A stretch of 54,080 nt of DNA from Candidatus Gastranaerophilales bacterium (lineage in GTDB: Bacteria > Cyanobacteriota > Vampirovibrionia > Gastranaerophilales > Gastranaerophilaceae), in assembly GCA_944323365.1 (NCBI GenBank), contig CALUSG010000050.1, positions 1-54,080 on the forward strand. Reading direction: 5' to 3'. The notes beneath the pieces were generated by a model, which was not told where the DNA came from, made no database searches, and saw only the letters and a list, made by a program, of their open reading frames with translations. Shown here one piece after another: positions 25,174 to 33,409 of the stretch; positions within the stretch are counted from its first letter, which is position 1, and each line of letters opens with the position of its first letter. A program made the translations under genes and the position numbers.

Positions 25174-25920
25174 ATGAAAATACATTCAGTACAGTACGAT
25201 ACTTCACTAAAGAAGGATTACAATATAAAATATCCTTCGGCGGTGGAAAAGGAGTATAGTGTAGGACTGAATACGGGATATAGTGTAGCATTTAGCGGCA
25301 GCGGAGCGAGTAAAAGCAAGGCTGCCGCTAAGGTTTTTAATAACTTAGGTAACAAATTTGGGGATAAGATATTTAGAGCTGAAAAATTTCAAAAACTTTT
25401 AAATGTTTTTGAAGAAAAGACAGTAGTTGCACAGGCACTTGTTGCATTAGTTGTAGCAGGTGTATTCAGACCGGCGACAAATATGGCAATGGCAGGGAAA
25501 AAAGATAGAGAAGATAGTATGTATGCAGCTGCCCATGCTATTTCATCTGCTGTTATAGGTTTTGTCGTTTCATCAATAGTAATGGCCCCGTTTGATGCTG
25601 CATTTAAAAAGATTAAAGCTAATCCTAAAGAATATCTAAGCGGATTAGAAAATTTATTCGGAGTCAAAGAAATAGGCCGTCGAAAACTTGAAAAATCAAC
25701 ACCATATAAAAAGATAAGTAAGATGGCACAGATGATTCCTGATTCAATAGTTTTAGGAATACCAAAAGCAATGCTAACAATAGCTTTAATCCCTCCAATT
25801 TTAAAATATGTGTTTGGATGGGAGAAAAAAGCAAACAAACAAGATGTACAGAATAATGATTTCGCTAAGAAATTTATTGATAAACAGGTTTTTGAAAAGT
25901 TCCAGGGAGGTGTTAAATAA
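25174..25920 (+). CDS. Unrecognised membrane-associated protein
   Basis: 248 residues. The first 50 or so are polar and contain SVAFSGSGASKSKAAAK. Three hydrophobic stretches follow (about 68-88, 100-122 and 195-212), with basic segments between, and a charged C-terminus. AAGGTGG precedes the ATG. Its stop overlaps the next gene's start by one base (TAATG), so the two are coupled. I recognise no domain. The short x-F-(S/T)-G motif after a disordered N-terminus also occurs in the next gene (VPFTGG). The pair may work together at the membrane, but nothing shows what they do. Confidence 0.75.
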   Translation: MKIHSVQYDTSLKKDYNIKYPSAVEKEYSVGLNTGYSVAFSGSGASKSKAAAKVFNNLGNKFGDKIFRAEKFQKLLNVFEEKTVVAQALVALVVAGVFRPATNMAMAGKKDREDSMYAAAHAISSAVIGFVVSSIVMAPFDAAFKKIKANPKEYLSGLENLFGVKEIGRRKLEKSTPYKKISKMAQMIPDSIVLGIPKAMLTIALIPPILKYVFGWEKKANKQDVQNNDFAKKFIDKQVFEKFQGGVK

Positions 25921-26777
25921 TGCAGATAAGATTACAAACAAATAACACCTATAATTCATCAAATTATAATTATGGAAAAGCTAAAGTGCCATTTACAGGC
26001 GGAACGAATTTTAAATCAAAATTATTTAACCCTGTTTATAAACAGTATGATAAATTTACTGATTGGATTGCGGATAATTATTATAAAAGATTTTATAGAA
26101 GCAATTTTGCAAAATGGTTTTTAGATAAAACTAAAAATGTAAAGAATATGACAACACATATGTCTGCAGTCGGTGCAACTCTTATTTCGGGTATGTATAC
26201 TATAAGAACATTGCAAAATGATAAGTTAGACAAAGAAAAACGTAAAACACTTGCCATAAATGATATGATGACCTGGGCAATTTCTACAGCGGGTGCTTAT
26301 TTGATAGATGGTAAACTGGCTAAGTGGTGGGATGGAGTCACAACACGTTTTGCTGCAAATTATTTATTGGATAATCCTAAAGCAAAAAGAATAAGAACAT
26401 TTGGTGATTGGAATCCTGCAAATTTAAATAAATTTATGCAAAAATGGTATATTGTTAAAAATAGAAGAATTGATAATTTAAATAGAAAAATTGCATTATC
26501 AATTGCAGATGGTACATATAAAGGGGCAAGAAAACCAAACTTGCAACATGTAGCAGAGCAAGTTAGTTATAAAAACATTCGAGATTTTAATCTTGATGTA
26601 TTGAAAAACAAACATTTAACTACATTAATAGACGGTATGGGAGTTTTAAAATCATTATTTGTATTCGGTATGGTATACAGATACGTTGTTCCGGTATTAG
26701 TAATGAAACCGGCAAATAAGCTTGGTGCTTATTTGCACAGAAAGAGTGAAGAAAAGGCTCAGCAAAAACAAAATTAA
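25920..26777 (+). CDS. Unrecognised membrane-associated protein
   Basis: 285 residues. An Asn/Tyr-rich N-terminus leads to KAKVPFTGGTNFKSKLF, then an aromatic and basic region (DWIADNYYKRFYRSNFAKWF), a hydrophobic helix near 85-100, another near 120-130, and a last one near 240-262 (LKSLFVFGMVYRYVVPVLV). The C-terminus is Lys/Glu/Gln-rich. It is coupled to the preceding gene and resembles it in plan (FxG motif, then helices). Its end overlaps the convergent purL stop by 4 bp. No family recognised. Confidence 0.75.
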   Translation: MQIRLQTNNTYNSSNYNYGKAKVPFTGGTNFKSKLFNPVYKQYDKFTDWIADNYYKRFYRSNFAKWFLDKTKNVKNMTTHMSAVGATLISGMYTIRTLQNDKLDKEKRKTLAINDMMTWAISTAGAYLIDGKLAKWWDGVTTRFAANYLLDNPKAKRIRTFGDWNPANLNKFMQKWYIVKNRRIDNLNRKIALSIADGTYKGARKPNLQHVAEQVSYKNIRDFNLDVLKNKHLTTLIDGMGVLKSLFVFGMVYRYVVPVLVMKPANKLGAYLHRKSEEKAQQKQN

Positions 26778-28282
26778 AAACGACTTAAACCAATCATTGT
26801 GAAAGAAGGTGTATTAATAATTTTTGAATTTGAGCTTTCATTATAGAAAGAAACATTCCCTGAACAGACTGGAATATTTATTTCAGTACAAGCTTTTTTA
26901 ATGTCAAAAATTGTTTTTTTGAATTCCCACATAGTAGGAGGAGTTTCAGGGTTCGAAAAATTCAGGCAATTTGTAATTCCAGCAGGGGTAAAACCTTTTG
27001 CTTTAAGAAATTTTGCGGCATTGATTAAAGTTTTATAAGTGTTTTTTGCATTAGAAGAAAATGTATAAACAGCTAAATCACAGTTTTCTTCCCAAATTTT
27101 CAGCACATTAAATTGCGGATTAATATTTGGAGCAAGTTTTGTACGAGTACCAACAGTATGATCATATCGTTCATAAATTGATTTATTATTTATTGAAGTT
27201 ACTTCGTCATCATGATTTTTTTTATATGTAAAATCAGGTTGAATGTCCGGCGGTGTTACTAGAATGTCAGTTGGAATATTTGCAAGAATAGTATTTTTAC
27301 TTTGTACTATATAATTTTTTTGTTCAATAACATCTCCAATAACAGAATAATCAAGTTCATATTTTTTAAGTATAGATATTATTTTATTAATAGAATTTTG
27401 TTCAACAACAAAAAGCATTCTTTCTTGGGTTTCAGAAAGCATAATCTCAAAGCCTTTTATTGATTTATCTCCGATATGTATTTTATCTAAATCGATTAAG
27501 ACTCCGACATTGCTTTTAAAAGCTATTTCAGATGTAGAAGATAAAATTCCGGCAGCACCGCAGTCCTGGCAAGATACAACCAGTTTTTTATTAAATATTT
27601 CAAGGCAGGCCTCGATAAGCTTTTTTTTCATAAAAGGATTAGCAATTTGGATTGATAATTTATCTTCATTTTTTTTATTGCCGAGTTTTTTTGAGGCAAA
27701 GCTTGCTCCTCCCATTCCGTCCTTCATTGTAGGAGAACCTGCAAGCAAAAGTTTTAATCCCGGTTTAGCTTTATTAGAAGTTAGAATGTCTTTGTATTTA
27801 GCTATACCTATGCAGGTGACATTTACGAGAGGATTATCCGTAAAAGCTTTATTGTATAAAACTTCAGTAGATATTGTCGGCACCCCGATAGAATTTCCAT
27901 AATTTGAAATACCTTCAACAACACCTTCTATAATTCTTTTGTTATCCCCAAATTTAAGTGAATTACATAAAGCAATCGGACGTGCATTCATTGCTAAAAC
28001 ATCTCTTACAATTCCACCTATGCCTGTCGCAGCACCATTAAAAGGTTCAACTGCACATGGATGATTATGTGATTCCATTTTAAAAAGGATTGCATGATTG
28101 CCTATTTTTATCCCGCCTGCATTTTCATCATAAAAAATAGCATTTTGTCTTGGTAATTCTTTTAATAAAGTTTTTGAATGTAAATAGCCGCAATGTTCTG
28201 AGTATGTTGCACTAAAAAGATGTAATTCAAAGTCGTTTGGTTCTCTATGTAATTTTTTAGTTATGTAATTTTTATATTTCAT
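26774..28282 (-). CDS. purL: Phosphoribosylformylglycinamidine synthase subunit PurL, C-terminally short
   Basis: About 502 residues from ATG 28282; a TTG at 28297 with AAGG upstream is an alternative. PurL aminates FGAR using ATP and ammonia from PurQ. Seen: ATYSEHCGY, HAILFKMESHNHPCAVEPFNG, GIGGIVRDVLAM, LAGSPTMKDGMGGASFAS, SCQDCGAAG and MLSETQERMLF. The second half begins with YDHTVGTRT and has ITNCLNFSNPETPPTMW and VCSGNVSFYNES, but the protein ends just after FTMIGLSRF. Free-standing PurL proteins are usually about 600-740 residues, so the last AIRS C-type domain seems absent. The stop overlaps a convergent gene. Confidence 0.88.
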   Translation of the reverse strand: MKYKNYITKKLHREPNDFELHLFSATYSEHCGYLHSKTLLKELPRQNAIFYDENAGGIKIGNHAILFKMESHNHPCAVEPFNGAATGIGGIVRDVLAMNARPIALCNSLKFGDNKRIIEGVVEGISNYGNSIGVPTISTEVLYNKAFTDNPLVNVTCIGIAKYKDILTSNKAKPGLKLLLAGSPTMKDGMGGASFASKKLGNKKNEDKLSIQIANPFMKKKLIEACLEIFNKKLVVSCQDCGAAGILSSTSEIAFKSNVGVLIDLDKIHIGDKSIKGFEIMLSETQERMLFVVEQNSINKIISILKKYELDYSVIGDVIEQKNYIVQSKNTILANIPTDILVTPPDIQPDFTYKKNHDDEVTSINNKSIYERYDHTVGTRTKLAPNINPQFNVLKIWEENCDLAVYTFSSNAKNTYKTLINAAKFLKAKGFTPAGITNCLNFSNPETPPTMWEFKKTIFDIKKACTEINIPVCSGNVSFYNESSNSKIINTPSFTMIGLSRF

Positions 28283-28862
28283 TTTTAATAAATTCAAAAA
28301 CCTTTCTGCCGTCTGTCAATCCTAATTCATCAAACACTGCTCTTTCAGGATGTGGCATCATTCCGATTATTTTGTTTTCTCTGTTATAAATTCCTGCAAT
28401 TCTGTCATCAGAACCATTTTCATTATTTTTGTATTTCATAATAATTTCTTCATTGCCAATACCTGTATAATTACCTTGATGATGTGCAATCGGAAGTTTG
28501 ATGATTTGTCCTTGAAATTCCAAATCTGTTATTTTTGAAATAAAGTGGAGATTTTCATTGTATGTTAAAGCTCCGGAAAGCAATTTAGCTTCTGTTAATA
28601 TTTGGAAACCATTACATATACCAACAATTAAAGTTTTGCCTATGGGTAGCGATTTTACAGCGGATGTTAATTTTGCTATTCTTCCTGACGATATATGATC
28701 ACCGTAAGAAAATCCTCCGGGTAAAAATATTACATCGTATTTTTTTTTAATTATATCATTTTGCCAAATATATTCACTGTTCCATCCTAAATAATCGCAG
28801 GCATGTTTGGTATCCTGTTCACAATTTGTCCCTAAAAATTTTATTATACCGGCTTTTACCAT
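28272..28862 (-). CDS. purQ: Phosphoribosylformylglycinamidine synthase glutaminase PurQ
   Basis: A 196-residue class I glutamine amidotransferase. The nucleophile Cys is in IVGICNGFQILTEAKLL, and the His/Glu of the triad are in MPHPERAV near the C-terminus. The oxyanion-side FLPGGFSYGDHISSGRIA is intact. Somewhat shorter than many PurQ (about 225), but all catalytic elements are present. Gene order purS-purQ-purL with overlaps is the usual three-subunit arrangement. Confidence 0.95.
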   Translation of the reverse strand: MVKAGIIKFLGTNCEQDTKHACDYLGWNSEYIWQNDIIKKKYDVIFLPGGFSYGDHISSGRIAKLTSAVKSLPIGKTLIVGICNGFQILTEAKLLSGALTYNENLHFISKITDLEFQGQIIKLPIAHHQGNYTGIGNEEIIMKYKNNENGSDDRIAGIYNRENKIIGMMPHPERAVFDELGLTDGRKVFEFIKNEI

Positions 28863-29101
28863 TTTATTTCATATTCTTCTATAACACTATTTGATAAAAT
28901 CTCTTCAGATATTGTATGTATTATATTTTCAGCTGAAGCTTTTGAATCAGCTTCAAATTCTAATTTATAAATATTGCCCACAGAACATTGTAAATTTTTT
29001 ACGGTCATTATATTATTAACGGCTTGTTTAAGCGTTTCAGCTTTTATATCTTTTATTGTTGATTTTAGTCTTACAACTACTTCTGCTTTGTATTTGTTCA
29101 T
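28856..29101 (-). CDS. purS: Phosphoribosylformylglycinamidine synthase subunit PurS
   Basis: 81 residues: YKAEVVVRLKSTIKDIKAET, then QCSVGNIYKLEFEADSKASAEN, the PurS beta-alpha-beta pattern. PurS dimers bridge PurQ and PurL to channel ammonia. Its ATG lies only six bases after an extended -10 box (TGC-TAAAAT), so the message probably starts at or near the start codon. Confidence 0.93.
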   Translation of the reverse strand: MNKYKAEVVVRLKSTIKDIKAETLKQAVNNIMTVKNLQCSVGNIYKLEFEADSKASAENIIHTISEEILSNSVIEEYEIKW

Positions 29102-29107
29102 AATTTG

Positions 29108-29116
29108 ATTTTAGCA
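29108..29116 (-). promoter_or_regulatory. Extended -10 promoter of purSQL, near-leaderless
   Basis: TGC-TAAAAT on the minus strand is followed by only six bases before ATG 29101. No Shine-Dalgarno fits in that space. Confidence 0.5.
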
Positions 29117-29132
29117 TAAAAAAATAACTTGC

Positions 29133-29161
29133 TTGCTCAAATAAAGTTTTTATTGTATATT
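29133..29161 (+). promoter_or_regulatory. Promoter of the HEAT-repeat gene
   Basis: TTGCTC, a 17-base spacer and TATATT lie 15 bases before ATG 29177, and divergent from the purS promoter. This position argues against the in-frame start at 29129, which would lie upstream of the promoter. Confidence 0.5.
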
Positions 29162-29176
29162 ATGGACAGGAGAATT

Positions 29177-30106
29177 ATGTTGGATTTCGATTTAATTGCA
29201 AAAAAATGTAATTTATTTGAAGACGTTGATGCAAATATGGTCATAAAAAATATTGAGGCCTTAAATCAAGAATATTCAGATGAAGATTTAATTGCAATTT
29301 ATAATTATATATTATCAAATTCAAAAACTCCGGAAATATTGTCAGCGGTTATTCGTTTAACGGATAATTACCGGGATAAAACAACGCTTCCACTTTTAGT
29401 AGACTTGTTGTTAATGCGGTTTGATAATCAACAAAATGAGTTAAAAGAAAAATTTATAAACGTACGTTCAATGTGTGCAAAAGCAATTGCAAACTACAAA
29501 GATACAAGTGCGGTGACTCCGTTATTATATTGTCTAAATAATAAAGATGAAAATTATAAGGTTAGACTATCTTGTGCGGATGCTCTTGGTAAAATAGGAG
29601 ATAAATATGCGGTAGCTCCATTGATTGATGTTGTTAAAGATGAAGAAGAAAAATCTGTATATTTACGTGAGTCTGCAGCATCTGCATTAGGGCTTTTAGG
29701 TGATATGAGAGCTGTTGATCCTCTTGTTACTATTTTGGAAACTAAACAGGGTTTGATGAATAAATTCACGTTTTTAAAAGAACGGGTAATCGAAGCATTG
29801 GCAAAATTACGTTTAGAAAATAATGACAGAGTTTTTTATGCACTTAAATCATCTTTAGCTGATGAATCTCCGCAAATAAGAATAAATGCGATAGAAGCAT
29901 TGATGGAAAGTAATCACCCAAAAGCTGTTGAGGCTATTAAAGAGTGTTTGGAAGATAAAGATGAAGAAGTAAGAAAAAATGCATTAATAGCTTTATATAA
30001 TATTGAGGGCCGTGATATTTTGGATGAAGTTGTAAGTCTTCCCGTATATCCGCAAAATTTGAAGCAAGAAGCAAAATATATGATAGAGGAATATGAAAAT
30101 GACTAA
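29177..30106 (+). CDS. HEAT-repeat protein
   Basis: About 309 residues from ATG 29177, preceded by AGGAG. The C-terminal two thirds consist of about five HEAT/PBS-lyase-like repeats, e.g. VRLSCADALGKIGDKYAVAP, LRESAASALGLLGDMRAVDP, IRINAIEALMESNHPKAVEA and VRKNALIALYNIEGRD. Such repeats are protein-binding scaffolds and occur in phycobilin lyases of Cyanobacteria, but nothing else here points to bilins. It overlaps the queC start and may be in the queC-DUF366-SPOR operon. Function unknown. Confidence 0.85.
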   Translation: MLDFDLIAKKCNLFEDVDANMVIKNIEALNQEYSDEDLIAIYNYILSNSKTPEILSAVIRLTDNYRDKTTLPLLVDLLLMRFDNQQNELKEKFINVRSMCAKAIANYKDTSAVTPLLYCLNNKDENYKVRLSCADALGKIGDKYAVAPLIDVVKDEEEKSVYLRESAASALGLLGDMRAVDPLVTILETKQGLMNKFTFLKERVIEALAKLRLENNDRVFYALKSSLADESPQIRINAIEALMESNHPKAVEAIKECLEDKDEEVRKNALIALYNIEGRDILDEVVSLPVYPQNLKQEAKYMIEEYEND

Positions 30107-30761
30107 ATCTTTAGTTCTTCTATCAGGCGGGCTAGATTCTGTTGTTAGTTTGGCTATAGCTAAAAATGATTATAATGTTGATTTGGCTTTAACATTCGAT
30201 TACGGGCAAAAATCAGTCGAATATGAAATAGCTGCGGCAAAAAAAATAAGTGACTACTATAATATTGATATAAAAATAATAAAATTAGATTGGTTAAAAG
30301 ATATAACGCAAACTGCATTAGTAAGCGATGAAGAAATTCCAACAAATATTAAAAATTTTGAATATTCATCAAAAGCTGTATGGGTTCCTAATAGAAATGG
30401 ACTTTTCTTAAATATTGCAGGCTGTTATGCTGATAGTTATGGATATGATTTCATAATTATAGGGGCAAATAAAGAGGAAGCACAAACTTTTTCGGATAAT
30501 ACTCCTGAATTTATAGAAAGAATTAATCAAGAATTTGAGTATTCAACTATTAAACATCCTAAAGTCTTGACACCATTGCTTAATTACGATAAAAATGATA
30601 TAGTAAGGCAAGCTTTAGATTATTCTATACCAATTGAATATATATGGAGCTGTTACAAAAACGATGGAAAACACTGCGGCAAATGTGAATCGTGTTTAAG
30701 ATTAAAAAAAGCTTTGTTAGCAAACAATGATACAAAATATATAAAAATACTATTTTCATGA
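30099..30761 (+). CDS. queC: 7-cyano-7-deazaguanine synthase
   Basis: About 220 residues from ATG 30099, nine bases after GAGG; an ATG two codons earlier is also possible. QueC makes preQ0 from 7-carboxy-7-deazaguanine, ATP and ammonia, for queuosine in tRNA. It shows the PP-loop LLSGGLDSVVSL, TFDYGQKS, VWVPNRNGLFLNIA, GANKEEAQTFSDN, and the zinc-binding CYKNDGKHCGKCESC. The DUF366 gene follows with an ATGA overlap. QueD and QueE are not in the window. Confidence 0.95.
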   Translation: MTKSLVLLSGGLDSVVSLAIAKNDYNVDLALTFDYGQKSVEYEIAAAKKISDYYNIDIKIIKLDWLKDITQTALVSDEEIPTNIKNFEYSSKAVWVPNRNGLFLNIAGCYADSYGYDFIIIGANKEEAQTFSDNTPEFIERINQEFEYSTIKHPKVLTPLLNYDKNDIVRQALDYSIPIEYIWSCYKNDGKHCGKCESCLRLKKALLANNDTKYIKILFS

Positions 30762-31312
30762 AAACGTTATTAATAGATAAAGAAATTAAATATGAAGGAT
30801 GGCAGTTATCGCCCCATTGGATTTATAAAAATTTTAAACTCCAGGGTGATGCTATAGTAGCTTTTATGGGTGAGTGCAATGTTAAATTATCAGAAATGGT
30901 AGATATTGAAGACGTAATAAATAATGAGCCCATATATAGTAAAAATATGTTGAGTTTTATAACAGAACAATTTAACGTGGAATTAACTGAAGGAGTTTTC
31001 AGACAGAGATTATTGATTTGTATAATAAAAGAAGCACTGGAAAAACGAGGAATACAACTAACTAGAAGCGGTGATGATTTGTTTGTAAATAATAAAAAAT
31101 TAACAGTGTCTATCGCAACAAAATCATTAACTTCTATATTGATACACACCGGAATAAATATAAATTCTGAAAATGCTCCGGTTAATGCGTGCGGGTTAAA
31201 AAACGATTTAGGTATAAATGACATAGAGGATTTAGCAATAGAAATAATGACAAAATATTCAGAAGAAATTGATGATATAATATTGGCATCGACAAAAGTA
31301 AGAGGAGTGTAA
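30758..31312 (+). CDS. DUF366 family protein
   Basis: 184 residues that match what I know of DUF366: IKYEGWQLSPHWIYKNFKL, VAFMGECNVKLSEMVDIEDV, MLSFITEQF, FRQRLLICI, RSGDDLFVNNKKLTVSIATK and SILIHTGININ. Strong conservation of polar patches (RSGDD, SIAT, HTGIN) suggests an enzyme, but its function is unknown. It is translationally coupled to queC, which suggests a link to deazaguanine or tRNA modification; that is inference from position. Confidence 0.8.
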   Translation: MKTLLIDKEIKYEGWQLSPHWIYKNFKLQGDAIVAFMGECNVKLSEMVDIEDVINNEPIYSKNMLSFITEQFNVELTEGVFRQRLLICIIKEALEKRGIQLTRSGDDLFVNNKKLTVSIATKSLTSILIHTGININSENAPVNACGLKNDLGINDIEDLAIEIMTKYSEEIDDIILASTKVRGV

Positions 31313-31313
31313 A

Positions 31314-32027
31314 ATGATTTACGAAGACGAAGAAAAATATGAAAAAACCCCTCATATCAGTTATAAAGAATATAAAAAGAAATTAGAAAAAAATCCTAAT
31401 GAAGGAATAATATTATTTGTATCAGCATTTTTTGTAATGCTATTAATATTTTTAGGTATAGCAAAGCAGCTTTCACCGGATGTTGATGTTTCAATAGGAA
31501 ATAATACCGGCGATGAGAGCGTTACAGATGATATAGCCAAAGGTAATGTCGATGAGAGATTAAGAATTATTCAGATGGAGGATAATGCAGGCGTATCAGA
31601 CGAAGTTTTTTCTCCTGAGCTTGAGGAAAAAGTTGTTTTACCTGACAAAAAAGAAGTTAAAGATGATGATACAGAGGTAATAGTTTTAGAACCTTCCGAA
31701 AAGAAAGTTGAAGAAAAGCCACCTGTTGCAGAACAAAATACTGTGACGGAGCATAAGCCAGCAACAGAACAAGCTGCACAACCAGCAGCCGTAAGTCAAC
31801 CGGCTGTAAATGCGAAAGTTATAGTAGGCTATTATGCAACTGCAGAACAAGCAGAAGTCGCTAAAGGTATTATTCAAGAAGCAGGATTAAATATTCAGCC
31901 TTTTGTTAAAAATATAGGTGCTGCATATACTTTACAAGTAGGCTCTTTCTCATCGAGAGAAAAAGCCCAAAGTGTTGCAAATGATTTATTAAAAAACAAT
32001 TTTCCAGCAAGAGTTATAATTGAATAA
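31314..32027 (+). CDS. SPOR-domain membrane protein
   Basis: 237 residues. A cytoplasmic basic start is followed by one membrane helix (about 31-50, IILFVSAFFVMLLIFLGIA), then a long acidic, Pro/Ala/Glu-rich linker. A C-terminal SPOR domain (about 163-237) starts AKVIVGYYATAEQAEVAKGI and contains YTLQVGSFSSREKAQSVAND. SPOR domains bind denuded peptidoglycan at division sites, so a periplasmic role in division or wall remodelling is likely. Its stop codon directly abuts the convergent surE stop (TAATTA). Confidence 0.9.
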   Translation: MIYEDEEKYEKTPHISYKEYKKKLEKNPNEGIILFVSAFFVMLLIFLGIAKQLSPDVDVSIGNNTGDESVTDDIAKGNVDERLRIIQMEDNAGVSDEVFSPELEEKVVLPDKKEVKDDDTEVIVLEPSEKKVEEKPPVAEQNTVTEHKPATEQAAQPAAVSQPAVNAKVIVGYYATAEQAEVAKGIIQEAGLNIQPFVKNIGAAYTLQVGSFSSREKAQSVANDLLKNNFPARVIIE

Positions 32028-32822
32028 TTAAATCCAATCGCAGCTATCTGATTTGCAAAGTATGTTGCTTAAATCAGACATAGTTTCTTTTCTAGTCATC
32101 TCAAAAGTAACTGGAGTTATAGAAATCTTATTATTTCTAACTGCAGCAATATCGGTATTGGCAGTAGACGGTTCGCTAATTAGTTCTCCCGCCATCCAGT
32201 AATATACTTTGCCTCTAGGATCAATCCTTTTTTCATAATTGTCCGTAAACATCTTTCTGCCAAGTTCAGTTATTGCAATCCCCAAAATGTCGTCATCCTC
32301 TAATGCCGGAACATTGACGTTCAATAAAGATTTTGGAGGAAATTGAAAATCTTTAAGTTTAACAAGCAGAGATGAAATAAATCTAGCTGTATATTTGAAA
32401 TCTTCGTATTCTGAATGCATACTGGCTAATGATACTGCAATACTCGGGACACCAAGCATTGCACCTTCCATCGCACAGCTTACGGTTCCTGAATAAAGAA
32501 TATCTGAGCCTAGATTCGGTCCGTGATTTATTCCTGAAATAACATAATCAGGTTGCTCCTCAGGAGCTAAAATAGCATTAATTCCTAGTTTTACACAATC
32601 TCCAGGCGTTCCGTTTGTTACCCAAGTGCGTTTGGCTCCTGATTTTGTATCCTCAATTTCTTCAACTCTTAATGGTGTATGAAGCGTTAAGGAATGTCCG
32701 GCTGCACTTCTTTCTCTATCTGGTGCAACTACATATACATCATAACTTTTTGCTAATTCCTCTGTTAATGCTCTTATTCCGTTGGCCGCTATTCCATCAT
32801 CGTTTGAAATTAATATATTCAT
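32028..32822 (-). CDS. surE: 5'/3'-nucleotidase SurE
   Basis: A 264-residue survival-protein nucleotidase. The metal-site NDDG is in ILISNDDGIAANGIRAL, followed by VVAPDRERSAAGHSLTL, TNGTPGDCVKLGI, and VISGINHGPNLGSDILYSGT with SCAMEGAMLGVPSIAVS. All expected motifs are intact. AGGAG precedes ATG 32822. It probably dephosphorylates nucleoside monophosphates in the cytoplasm. Confidence 0.96.
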   Translation of the reverse strand: MNILISNDDGIAANGIRALTEELAKSYDVYVVAPDRERSAAGHSLTLHTPLRVEEIEDTKSGAKRTWVTNGTPGDCVKLGINAILAPEEQPDYVISGINHGPNLGSDILYSGTVSCAMEGAMLGVPSIAVSLASMHSEYEDFKYTARFISSLLVKLKDFQFPPKSLLNVNVPALEDDDILGIAITELGRKMFTDNYEKRIDPRGKVYYWMAGELISEPSTANTDIAAVRNNKISITPVTFEMTRKETMSDLSNILCKSDSCDWI

Positions 32823-32969
32823 ATTATAAATCTCCTCATTTATATGTCTATAATAACTGTTTTTTTATTAAAAATATATAGTTAGACTATTAATTATGAA
32901 TTTTTGTAACAATTGTTAGTTTTAGATAAAAAGTATGGCAATAATATATACTCAAAATTTTTTATATAA

Positions 32970-33100
32970 ATATAACACGAGGAAAGCTTAAAATTGAGGA
33001 ATCAACAAAGATTTTAAGCACACACACTACACTTCACACTATTTACGAGGAATGATCAAAAGTTATTCCAAAGGGTCTTAATATTAAGGCTCTTTTTTTT
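32970..33100 (+). ncRNA. Possible short transcript ending in a clear terminator
   Basis: Between surE and sdaAB the plus strand carries three GAGGAA boxes (near 32979, 32996 and 33047), a CA-rich stretch, and then an intrinsic terminator. No reading frame longer than about nine codons fits. It may be a small RNA or a set of very short leader peptides. I see no convincing promoter, so the 5' end is a guess. The flanking 32823-32969 is AT-rich and shows nothing I can support. Confidence 0.25.
33073..33100 (+). terminator. Intrinsic terminator
   Basis: GGGTCTTA pairs with TAAGGCTC through an 8-bp stem with two G-U pairs and an ATAT loop, followed by eight T. The G-U pairs make it directional: it folds well only as plus-strand RNA. 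Confidence 0.65.
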
Positions 33101-33147
33101 GCGAATAACAAAATGTGAGATTTTTGTCTATAGTTTTAAATAACCAA

Positions 33148-33288
33148 CTATTCATTAATTGTCAAAAATATTTCAGCAAGACGTTTGCCGTTTTTAGTAT
33201 CAAAAGGTATTTCTTTTTTTGATTCAACCGGTTTAAAATCATCTTTTTGATAATTAATTAAAAATTTCATAAGTTCAGGACTAAACAT
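33148..33288 (-). CDS. Small unrecognised protein (46 residues)
   Basis: ATG 33288 is preceded by AGGAG at four bases. The peptide begins MFSPELMKFLINYQKDDFKP and ends NGKRLAEIFLTINE. It is soluble, charged and possibly helical, with no Cys or membrane part. The good Shine-Dalgarno and protein-like composition favour a real gene. No family is recognised. It is a single minus-strand gene in the surE-sdaAB gap. Confidence 0.55.
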   Translation of the reverse strand: MFSPELMKFLINYQKDDFKPVESKKEIPFDTKNGKRLAEIFLTINE

Positions 33289-33362
33289 AACACTCCTAAT
33301 TTAACTACACATATATATAAAAACTTTTTGCAATTAATTATTGCTTAATCGATAATAATAAT

Positions 33363-33392
33363 TTACAAAGATTAAAACTTTTGTTGTATAAT
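33363..33392 (+). promoter_or_regulatory. Promoter of sdaAB-sdaAA
   Basis: TTACAA, an 18-base spacer and a perfect TATAAT end 17 bases before ATG 33410, and an AGGAG Shine-Dalgarno follows. Confidence 0.55.
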
Positions 33393-33409
33393 TCTTTTAG
33401 GAGATTTTT

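Noticed and set aside
29129-29176. Upstream start of the HEAT-repeat gene
   Set aside because: It would lie at or before the promoter elements. ATG 29177 has AGGAG and fits the predicted transcript start.
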